A stretch of DNA of 64,000 nucleotides from Pelodera strongyloides (Eukaryota; Nematoda; Chromadorea; Rhabditida; Rhabditidae), in assembly GCA_036852015.1 (NCBI GenBank), contig JAANDG010000024.1:1-64000 (forward strand). The letters run 5' to 3'. This document shows positions 44,782 to 55,311 of the stretch, piece after piece. Made by a program: the position numbers and the translations under genes. The notes under the pieces were generated by a model. It was not told the origin of the DNA. It was given only the letters and a program-made list of their open reading frames with translations, and did not search any database. Each line of letters begins with the position of its first letter. Position 1 is the first letter of the stretch.

Positions 44782-45807
44782 GTTCTTCTTGTTAACTAAC
44801 CTTAGCTCAGCATTTAGATTTCCCTTTTAGTATTAGGGCGTATACTCGAAACTCGAGATGGACGAAAAAAGGACTACTTTTGTGCGTACATTGTGAAGCT
44901 TGTGATAACCGCTGCTTTTTTCTGTCCATCTCGAAGTTTCAGACGCTCCCTGCTCCCTTACATGTTTAATATCCTTCATGATTATATTTTTTCAAAGACA
45001 CTACTGTGATAGCCATACCCATGGGTAAAAAATAATACCTTATAGAGTACCCTTTTTTGTTTGTTAGTTGGTTCATTTTCTTTTTTCTGCATGTGATAAC
45101 TTCATCTGCATTTGTTATTCGCGCTATCAATTATTCCGTGTTTGGATGTTAATTCTGTATATACGCTAATGCTACTTTGTTTCCATCTGTATTAGTTCGA
45201 GGGTCGAGGGAGAATGTACACGTTTATTTGTGATATTATTTGATATTTCATGATGTGCTTTTTTACTTTGCTCCGTTTACTGTTTTAGAATTGTCTTCAA
45301 TTGTAGACTCTAGATTTAATTTAGTCTCGTTAGTACACTTTATTTTGCGGGTCGGTACTTCCGTTGATTGGTCATTTTTAAGTTTGCATACCAAAAAAAA
45401 TGGCCTGTTATATTGAATCTTTTCTTTTTGTTCTTTTTCACGAATAATATCTATTTATTACGTATTATAAGTAGGTATAAGGATGCATAGTGTCAACAAG
45501 AAATAAGGCTTTTTTCAGTGTATCTGTGTGAAAAGTTACAGGGCATTTATGCCCTTTATAATAATAAAAACTGATTCTTTATGTGGTTTTCTTTCTTTTC
45601 GCATGTTGTTAACGTGGATTGTGGTATTTGTCCAATAAAATAAATTACAAAGGCGTGTTGTTGGTTGATCTTCAGTGTTGATTTGGCACATGGGTATATT
45701 TGGCAAACATCTATTGATATTCTAATTCTATATATTTTACTGATTGCGAGCATTATATTTATTTGCATTTTGCTTCGATTTGGGCTATACGGTAGTGCTT
45801 ACAGATC
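44782..45807. other. PCF11 3' flank and GTF2H3 upstream region
   Basis: T-rich DNA without a recognisable gene. The ATG at 45808 follows GCTTACAG by three bases, a candidate trans-splice acceptor. Confidence 0.4.
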
Positions 45808-48705
45808 ATGTCTTTATTGTCTGTACTAGTTGACGGAAGTGATGTTGGTTGGGGAAGGTTAGCGGACAAATATGGACAAGAAGCGCCGGCTGATTTGATC
45901 AGAGCTTTGGTTTGTGTTTTTCCCCGCTACATAGGAAATGGATGTGGGTTGAGCGAATGTGGATGTGTCTCGTTATTATTTATCTAAAGTGAAGTCTGAA
46001 GTGTTCAACTGCTCCGTAAGCTAGGCTTGTTTTTGATCCTCACTATCTGACTGTATAATTGCATCAGAAATTCCAGGTTTCCTTCACAAATTCGCACTTG
46101 TCAATGTCGGCGGCGAATCGACTCTTGATGCTGGCATACGGTACTGATGTTGAGGACAGGGTAATTGATTGTTTTGTTTTACGGAGTTACATATCCAGCG
46201 GAAGTGTTTCCAGATTAAATCGACTGCTGCTTTACTTTTATTTTAGGTGATTTTCAATAGTCGGGTAGGAGACAGTGTTGATGCGTCATATGCAATCGTC
46301 CAACAAATACGAAAGACATTGACGAAGAGTGTGCGATTGTCAAGTGGGAACCCTGATTCTTTGCTGGGACCGACACTAGCACAGGCGATTTGTTGTGAGT
46401 TCAGTTCTTGACACTTCGAATATATCTCGGTTGACCCGCGCCTAAGTTTTTGGAACGACCCTTTATTTGTGTTAATGTAGTTTTTCAGTAGGCAGAGTGT
46501 TCTTAAAGAAATACCCATCAGTAACATCGTGCACACGAGAACGATGGCGCAATCTTACAAATAGTTATGCAGTTCGAGATGTCTCGTGATTGTCAACTTT
46601 GCAAGTTTTTTTTAGATCTGATTCGTTGCTTCAGTGTATACGTTAGCGTGTGTTCATTAGTGTGCTCCGTTTGAGTTTTCATTGCCCTTTTCCGACTTGA
46701 AAGGAAATTCTTAGGATTATACAACTTGTGTTTCAGTTTTGAAACGATTATCGACCTCTGGTTATTCTGCTACTTCGGCGACGAATTCTTCTGCCGGGGC
46801 ATCGACATCGAGTACCTCTTCCAGGGTTGTCATCCTGTCATTGGGAAATGAGTTCGAAACTGAACACAGCATTCTTATGAATCTGTTCTTCTCTGCCAAC
46901 AAGCACGGTAATTTTATTGTTTGTTCATTTCATCTGAAGTCTGGCAATCCGGGTTTACTTACGGGTTTTTCGTACGTAGGATGGATGTTCTTATCGACAA
47001 GTAGCCACCGGTATTTAGATGCATTCGACTTCTCATACAATGCCTTTTATTTATGAAGCAAACGTATGTATATATATATGACCAATACCGATTTGAACGT
47101 AGTACTGTTGCACATTTCGTGCTATGTTTATGTTTTCTTAGGGATGTGCGTCGATGTTGTCGCCCTTGGTGATGTCCAATCCACACTTTTACAACAAGCG
47201 TCCGATATCACATCTGGGCTTTATTTGAAAGTTGACACACCGAAGGGACTCCTGAGGGTCATGATGGCATGTTCTTGGTTCCTTGTTTTGGCATTTCTTA
47301 GACCTTTGTAGATCATCATACTCCTCAGATGTGCTAAGGTGCCTGCTTTTGTCCTTGAATGGCGTGACTGTAGGTATGTGTGTTAAAGGGTTAAATTCCG
47401 TGGTAGAGTGACAAAATGACCGAGGTGAAGTGTCCATTGCCCGTTTTGTGTAACAGTCTGTTCTTTTCCCCTTTGCAGACACATATTCTCTGTCCGTTCG
47501 AGTCCCGTAATCTATTCCCGCATCCGAGCCTGGGTTCCGTGGACTTTCGTGCCGGATGTGTCTGTCACAACAAGTTAGTCGAACAAGGATGGGTGAGTCT
47601 TTCTACCGGCCTGCTTACAGATTCCTATAAACCCTTTCCATTTGAAAGTTCCGTCATGGAATGATTGGCCCTTCATGGTGTTTGATGTCTGGTTAAATAA
47701 TAATAATTGTAGTGGTTGGAATTGTAGTGAAATATGTTTCCTTAGAGTGTTCACAGAAAAGATTATGCGTGAAGTAAGGAAATGTTAGCAGTTCAGGAGT
47801 AAAGTTGCAAAAAGTATTCCTATTACGGGAAGTTCATGCTCTACACTGTAATTCAATCATCCTATCGTTACAGGTCTGTTCTGTATGTTTATCTGTTCTC
47901 TGCCAGTTTATGCCAATTTGTCCGGCGTGCAGGTGCGTGCTTGTGTTTATATCAATCAATGTTTTCGCTAGTCTAAAGCGGTACTGCATGTGGTGTTGAA
48001 CTATGTACAGAATTTATGGGCCCACATATGCCGGGAGGACACAAATTACATAGATGAGAATGCAGTTGACTGGTATCCACACCACATACAATTAACACTG
48101 TAAGGGGATAGGTTCATCTCAAAGTTGTTCTCAATTTACTTGTATAGAATGTCCGGTACTTCAGAAATATTACCGCGAAAACTGCATTGCTTGAAGCCTA
48201 GAACGCACAGAGTTATTCCCCGTCAAACAGTTCGGCCAGGTACCGTAGTCAGCAACGTCAAAATTCGTTTTTACGGTTGAAATCCGTTCATTTGCATTCT
48301 TTCTCTACATAATAATGATCAAACGAATAAAGATCATTCCTACGTTTATAAAGTGGCGTTTCCAATACAGTAATGCCCTAAAAGTGCAAAAATTGTTTCT
48401 GGCTACGGTACCTGGCCGAACTGTTTGCCGGAGAATAAATCAGTCTCAGTGAGTTCTAGGCTTCAATCATTGCGGTTTTCACAGTAATATTTCTGAAATC
48501 CCGGACATTCTCTACAAATAATATTGCTTTGGTTTATCATCATGAAACATACTGCTCGAATTATCCAATGCAGATTATTATGATGTGTGTAGTTCTTTTC
48601 CTTTCACAAAGATGGTATTTGGTATTTCTGTGTTTCAGTGCTGTATTCAAAATCAACGTTGTTCCGCGACGCGCAAAGAAGAGAAAGACGCTTGCCGCAG
48701 AATAG
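45808..48705 (+). CDS. GTF2H3: TFIIH core subunit p34 (TFB4/GTF2H3)
   Basis: Eight exons give 286 residues: 45808-45909, 46077-46160, 46247-46394, 46737-46907, 47142-47257, 47479-47592, 47874-47932, 48639-48705. The TFB4 pattern is clear: an N-terminal von Willebrand A-like fold beginning LLSVLVDGSDVGWG, then ILMNLFFSANKHGMCVDVVAL, LLQQASDITSGLYLKV and SVDFRAGCVCHNKLV, and a C4 zinc motif in VCSVCLSVLCQFMPICPAC with a basic tail. TFIIH works in promoter opening and nucleotide excision repair. The junction after exon 5 is uncertain: a GT donor at 47258 is used here, but a GC donor at 47264 would keep two more residues and align a little better. The last intron contains a foldback MITE. The human protein has about 308 residues. 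Confidence 0.88.
48141..48515. mobile_element. Foldback MITE in the last GTF2H3 intron
   Basis: The arms of about 115 bases are imperfect complements: GAATGTCCGG...TTCAGAAATATTAC and GAAGCCTAGAACGCAC at the left against their complements near 48430-48515, including CAAACAGTTCGGCCAGG near the inner ends. The ends are unlike the TTAAAG family. Confidence 0.85.
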
Positions 48706-49061
48706 TTATCGTTTGTTAATTGATGTGATGAAATTTTTACTAGCTTATTGAGTTTGCGATAAGTTCTTGGTACGTTCCTATACTGTATACGCCTCCTTTT
48801 ACGGTATGTGTAGTTTTCTGTTGAGCTGCTTGACATATTTTTTTCGTTAATTATTAAGCACAACGGGTCGTTTTATTGGCTCACAATAAATGTTCTAGCT
48901 GCATACTTTCTATGGTTTATGGCCGACATGAGAAATCACGCGTTCGTTCGAATGATTGGTACCGTATCTTTGTTTGTGATCTTTGTTTTTCACTATACAT
49001 GAATTTTGTGTTACATTCGTAACCTGACGATTTCGTCGTATATGGGTCACATTCTTTTGAA

Positions 49062-49118
49062 ATGCGGGATTACGGTTGCGTACAACTTAATAGCCTGTAC
49101 GCAACCGTAATCCCGCAT
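49062..49118. repeat. 22-bp perfect inverted repeat upstream of VPS33A
   Basis: Bases 49062-49083 are the exact complement of 49097-49118, with a 13-base loop. It ends 22 bases before the VPS33A ATG, within the gap after GTF2H3. Confidence 0.9.
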
Positions 49119-49140
49119 ATAATAGCCACATATTCTAGGA

Positions 49141-52100
49141 ATGGGTACGCTGAAGGCGAGTGACACGGCGCTTTTCACTGCTGTCACTCAGATGATCGAT
49201 GTGAATAGAAGAGAATTGTTCAATGTATTGGATTCAGTTGACGGACCCAAGACCATAATTTGGGGCAACAAGGAACTGATGAGGAGAGTTAACTTGGTAC
49301 GTTACTATTTTAGTTTGGTTGTAGAAAGGGACTAGTTTAGTTGTGCCGAACTCCCTCACTGAACCGTCTGGGAACGTGATGTTCAAGCACTATTGTACCG
49401 AGTTTGGGAAGTTCTTTTCTCTTTGTAAATTTGATGCCGCAGGCTTCGGATGAGCACCAAAAGTACAATACTGCTTCAGTGTTGCCATGAAATATGTTAG
49501 GTAGTTGATTTCTCACAGTAGTGTTAGTGTATACTGTATTACTGTGAATTATATGTAACATTTAGTTTGCCGGTACTTCTCTACTTGCCGAGCACGGTGT
49601 TCAGGCTAACATTGCTTTGTACCAAAACCGACCAGCAGCAACAACTCAGGTATCATCATTATTATAAAAGGTGGTGACATATATTAGGGATCGTGATTGC
49701 GGTATATTATGTACATATGTTCATACCTGTGCTTGTTGGCCGGCGTCACCAGAATGTGCGTCTAAACCGGAAGATTATGGTATAAGAAGAGCTGAAGAGC
49801 ACCTGTATTAGGGAGAACGTTGGAATGTGAACTATTATGATAGTATTCTGTTCTTCAGGTTCTCTTCTTTATATCTCCCACTGTGAAAGCTGTTGATGAT
49901 TTGTCGGCATATATGACAAAAGTACCGAATGAGGTGAGGGATTGTTATATTCCTATTTATTTATTGTTCTGCAACACTGTAACTGTAACTCTGAGAGTTT
50001 CGCACTGTAGGTTCCGTTAGGTTTCGTAATGTAACCGTATGTGATTTTTAGCCTGGTTTCTATAGAAAGTTTAATGTATACTTAAATTTAGGGTTCTTAC
50101 AACTACGTGTTTTTCATCCCGGAAATGTGGTTTGTGGCTCGAGAGCGACTCAAAGAGAATAAGGAGGTAAGCATCTCACAAGCGCATTCAATTAAAACTT
50201 TGGTACATTTCATTGCACTAAAAACTCATCCCTTCTAAGCCAAAATATAACTCTTGAAAAATTCCCTCGCGGATTTGTTGTCAGTACACTAAAAACAATA
50301 AGCTCGTACGAACAAATGAAGGTTTTGAATGTTGAAGTTGCTCCTGGCCTACTTCCTGGCTGATTACTGAACTAACTAACCCTTAAAGTTGCACACTTAC
50401 ATTTGTAAACCGTTTTGTTTGTTGTAGGTGTTCAGTCGCATTGAGAGTATTCGTCCACTGCCTCTCTGTTGGCTTCCGGCTAATGGAGACGTGCTAACAC
50501 TGGATCTGCCTCAGCTCCCGAGTAGGCTCCTGCTCAATGGTGACTGGACATATTTGCATAAGTATGGTTTTATTTTTGGGGTTTTGATTCAAACTATGTT
50601 GGCTTTTGACATGTTGTAATTACCATGAGTTACGCTTTTCTAACGGATAGTGATAATGTTCGCCTTCTTAACATACATGCTAATCTTCGGTTCGCGTAAA
50701 CATCGAACTAGAACTTTGAGTGAGGCTTGGATCCCAAGTGACGAACGATGGTAGTTAGCAATGGTTTAGGTGCGCGACTGCGTTGTCCCAAATCGACGCT
50801 TGTTTTCCCCAAGCACTTCCCCTCTTCGCGAAAGGGAAATGGGCGACCGATGTGGCTAACATGATGGAGAGAATGAGAAAACAGCAGGTAATTATGGGCT
50901 TACAACTTGAGAACACAGGGAATGTGTCTCTGTGTCGGAGTCTGAGACGATTCACACGCGCATTCTTTATAGATTGTACATGCGAATTCATTGCATGTAA
51001 CTGACAGTCTCCAGGTCTTTCTGCCAAAAAAAAAACTAAATTTCCTAATTCCGTATCCGTAGTAGAACAAATCTCGAGATATGGATCGCTCATTAAGGTT
51101 GTGCCTTTAAGGATGATTCTCGACGCCCGGCCTGTGCAACATTACCGTCTATCGGTCGAATTGTTATAATCGACAGGTAGGCGTTTTGTGAGGTAGTGCC
51201 CATCGCAGCACATCGTTCGTTAGTCATTCGACAAAGTGTTTGTTTTGATTGGCTGGGGTTTTGCGGTGGTGCAGAACATTTCAAGACCCGTACATACTGC
51301 ACGGTCTCATTCACCTTTTTGTGTTTTGGGTGGATGGACCCCCTGACTCCTATGCTTACACAGTTGACGTACGCGGGACTTCTCGATGAGCTCTACGGTA
51401 TCGGGATGTCCGGTTCTATTAAGGTTAGTGAAGGTCTAAGATGGTTGGTTGAAAGCACTTACGAGAAGAAAATTTTCCTAGGGTGGGAGTGTTGCCGGAG
51501 AAAATGTTTTTTGTTTCCGTATGAAAACGCGAATTCTCGTCAGTTGAGATATGTGCTCTTTGCATATCGGTTGTAAGCAGTGTTTATAGTGATACGATTT
51601 GATATACTCTAGACAAGTATTCCTTTTGTGTGCAGGTTTCTCGTGCGGCGTATGATCAAGAAGTAAACTGTTCGGCCGAAGAGCTAACTGAGGTAGGTGT
51701 TAGTGGTTATGTTTTGATGAGTGTGACATACAATAACCCTTCTTGTTACTGTGTTAAGATGTATTAGTTCCATAGTAAGATCTTTGGGATGTATCTGGTT
51801 GATTTCCGTTTAGGTTCCACTGCACGACGAATTGTTCGATCGAATGAAGCACGTTCATATTAATGCATTTGGACACGATATGGCAGAGATACTACAGGAG
51901 ATTCGGCAAGATGAACAGGTGAATCATGGAATCAAATTGGCTACACGGTGGGGATACATATTAGCATATTTGTTTCGTAGACCTGTCCCATTACAATATC
52001 CGGCGTTTTGTGTGCATGTCTTTTTCAATAAGTAACGTACGTATGAATGAACAATTTGTGTTTTTATGACTCTTTGTTTTCTTTGTTATAATCAAGACTT

Positions 52101-54487
52101 AATTGTTCTTTCCAGTTCGATAAGGATAAGATGTCAGTGGCCGAATATCAGGTCCTCATTAAGAAGATGCCGGCAATTATAAAGCGGAAGAAACTAGCTG
52201 GTGGGATACTTACGTTACTTTATATTACGACAATTTATTACGCTGCCGCACTGACCGTACTAGTTTTAGCAATTAACATTACTCATACAGTGTTTTATGG
52301 TTGTCGTTTATGAGCATGTGATGATTCTTCATCTATGACTTTGTATACCGTATGATATTTCTGCAGGATCTCACATGCGGCTGGCTGAGCTGGCACGGGA
52401 AGTTTTGTATGATCAAGTTGCCGAAGTTGTCACGTGTCAAAAAGGTTTGTGTAAGCTTTCTAAATGAGGTTTCATCAGCACTTTAGGCGTTGACTTATTG
52501 CTTATTTGTTACTTGTGTAGTCTCCCAACTTGGTTTACACATTTCAGAACTGTTGGAAACATGTGATGGTGATAAAGTGAACACTTTCATTGAAGACGCG
52601 ATTGTGGGAGCGCAGCCACTTTGTCTGGTTATTAGGTGGGTGGATACCTTTGATGAACTTACCAAATTATTGACTGAGTTTGTTGCATAATTGATGAGCT
52701 TCGGTGACGAGCATAAGTGTTGTTTTAATTGACTGGTCAGGGTTGCCTGCTGTCGAGGATCTACACAATATTATGTATGTAGTCTGTTTTGTTTTGCTTA
52801 TACCGTTAGGAGAGCACTCTGCTCGATGGTTACTGTTACTGTAGGTTGGTAGAACGTCATAATTTGCATGTAGCGTTTTAGATATTGTTTAGTTATGCGT
52901 GAAACTCTTTTTGTGAACTGTTTGGATTGCAGGTTGATTGCGATACAGTCCATATGCGCAAATGGATTGAAGCCTCCCGTATTACAGCAGTATGATCGGA
53001 TGATTTTCCAGGTTTGTTCATTATATAATTTATATTAGTACATCGAACCTCATTAATGATTGAGATAATCCCGCAATATTCTCCCGTTTATAGCGTTCAG
53101 TGTATGATTTCCTGTGTATTATTGTATTTTCGCACTTTACATGTTTTCTGTTATATTTTTCGAGAAACACTGCGTTTACTTTTTTGTGTGCGTAATAAAT
53201 TTTATTTTTATTTTTATACATACACATAGCAAAGCAAAAATCCAGCACTCACGATTGTAGCTCTTGCTCTTTGCGCGTAGTGTTAATGTCGGTCCTTTGA
53301 ACACTTTTGTCCCTTTTAGTCAACCCTTTTAGTGAACTTTGAACCCTTTAATCGTCCCTTTTAGTGAACTTTGAACCCTTTTAGTAGTTCCTTTTTAGTG
53401 AACTTTGAACCCTTTTATTCCTATTTAATGAACTTTGAACCCTTTTAGTCGTCCCTTTTCCTTTTAGTGAACATTGAACCCTTTTATTCCTATTTAATGA
53501 ACTTTGAACCATTTTAGTCCCTTTAAATCCTTTTAGACGTACGGTGTCGAAGGACTGAATCGTGTATTGAAATGTCGCAAGCTTGGTCTGATCCGGGAAA
53601 GGGGTGGATCTAAGATGAGCTCCTCCTATCTTCCGATGCAGTTCACAAACATGAAGAAGACGTACAAGATTCTCGTCGATACGGATGAAATGGTTAGATA
53701 TGTGTCTGGTAAGAAGTAAACTGAGGAGTTTGTGTTTGTGATTTGTTCGTCGTACCGTACGGTTATAAAAAATGGCCGAATGTTTATGCAACATACATTT
53801 GTGTAAGTAGAATGTTCTTGTTATAGTAGTAAGTATAGCGTGAAGAAAGTGTCTGAGGAAGAATGTTTACAAATAGAGGGAGAGAGAGAGGTATGTGTGC
53901 GTCTTATAAATCCTTGATTTTATGTATGAGTGTTGTTTTCAATTTCAGGCTCAAAATGATGTTGGGTACGCCTATTCTGGCTATTCTCCTTGTCTGGTTC
54001 GAGTATTGGAGGAGGGAGAGCAGATTAATTGGGTTGGGTGGCACTCGGTAGCTGGTGGACCAGGAATAGTCCAAGGAAAAGGGACGGCGGTAAGCTAATA
54101 AATTCCAAATTTAGTGCGCAATTATGCGGTTACTCTACTAGTCTCTAGCGTTCTCTCAAGAGTCCACTGGTCCACTCCATCCGTAGAGCTACCGTAGTCA
54201 CACTCACACACGATTTAGCTACCGTAGTCGGCTGAAGCTATTGTAATTTGGGGTTTCACTGTAATTCTGAAACCCTCCTCCTTATATACAGGTAAAATTT
54301 TTTTTAAACATTTTAAATCATCCTTACTGTGCTACGTTGTATATTTTCTAAGGTGTTCGTCGTCGGTGGTGTGACCCGTGCTGAGGTAGCAGTAATGCGA
54401 CTTGTACCAGGGATCAAGATGATAATGACTAGTGATGTCACGAACGGAGATAAGATCATTGACAATATCACGGATATTGTGGATTGA
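49141..54487 (+). CDS. VPS33A: VPS33A, Sec1/Munc18 subunit of HOPS/CORVET
   Basis: Seventeen exons give 574 residues: 49141-49296, 49566-49649, 49859-49933, 50092-50166, 50428-50561, 50770-50887, 51112-51176, 51330-51423, 51636-51692, 51814-51918, 52116-52200, 52367-52444, 52548-52635, 52933-53011, 53537-53692, 53949-54089, 54353-54487. Family landmarks are VLFFISPTVKAVDDLS, RLLLNGDWTYLHK, IGRIVIID followed by a DPLTPMLTQLTYAGLLDELYG segment, YAYSGYSPCLVRVLEEG, and a C-terminal VFVVGGVTRAEVAVMRL. VPS33A grips SNAREs for fusion at endosomes and lysosomes; human VPS33A has 596 residues. The intron before 51330 seems to end in TTTTGG. The intron before 53537 contains a minisatellite. The ATG follows TATTCTAG by two bases, a possible trans-splice site. 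VPS33A fits better than VPS33B, judging from the C-terminal exon. Confidence 0.92.
53311..53536 (+). repeat. Intron minisatellite repeating an acceptor-like motif
   Basis: Six imperfect copies of a unit with TGAACTTTGAACCC followed by TTTTAG, of about 30 bases, run up to the real acceptor ATCCTTTTAG before the VPS33A exon 53537-53692. TTTTAG occurs about nine times including the real one. Confidence 0.9.
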
Positions 54488-55311
54488 CCGTAACCTTTGA
54501 GAGACTTGTAGAAGTGAGGAGAGGACATTTAGAAATGTCCTGTATATTTATAATTTATTTGCATCATGCATACTTTGCTTCAGCTATGATGGTGTCGTTG
54601 GTGCCCTTGAATAATCTGAGTTGATTTATGTCGGTAGTTTACCCAATAGCTTTGGTTATGTGTATTGTTATTGTTTTATCCGAAAAGTTAGAATCTAGGT
54701 CGAAGTTAGGTTAAAAATAAGTTAGTATAGTTTGAATTACATTCCAGTATTTGGTAGGAAGTAAGGACCAAACGATTAAATTATTCGTGTTTGATTTTTT
54801 TTATATCCTTGTTAAAATAGAGTGTTACGATCTTAATTATAATAAATATAATTTTATGGAATTATACACATTTTTGCAGTAGAAATACAACATACATTCT
54901 TAATTTGCAATAGGTAAGAGATACTTTAAAAATAAACCTTTATTCCTAAAACATTGAAGAGATGGAATGAAAATGAACAACAATTTCACAGAAAACAAAA
55001 TAAATTATATTTTTATGTACAGGCAGAAGAGCGTAAGGAGTAAGGAGATAATAAATGAACAGTAACGAATAATGACATTGCGCGTGGGCACATGTGAAAC
55101 AAGATTTTTGTTTATTTTCTTGTATCACAGTAGAACATCAGCATACTGTATGCATGGGGGAAGTGCTAGCAAACAATCAAACCCTGCGCATTGCCTAACT
55201 CCCTGATAGAAAGTTAACAACATATTATACTGTAAGTGACAATAGCTTTTGGCAGATACTACCTACGAAAGTTTTTGGGTGCTTATTTTGGCAAAAAACG
55301 TGGATTTCAGT
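54488..55311. other. Gap between convergent VPS33A and PPAT
   Basis: AT-rich 3' flanks of two convergent genes. AATAAA-like words occur near 54840 and 54930. No gene is recognised. Confidence 0.4.

Noticed and set aside
51196..51576. 126-codon frame upstream of and across a VPS33A exon
   Set aside because: It is the reading frame of VPS33A exon 8 running back into the intron. Using it as an exon would insert about 30 residues into the conserved core.
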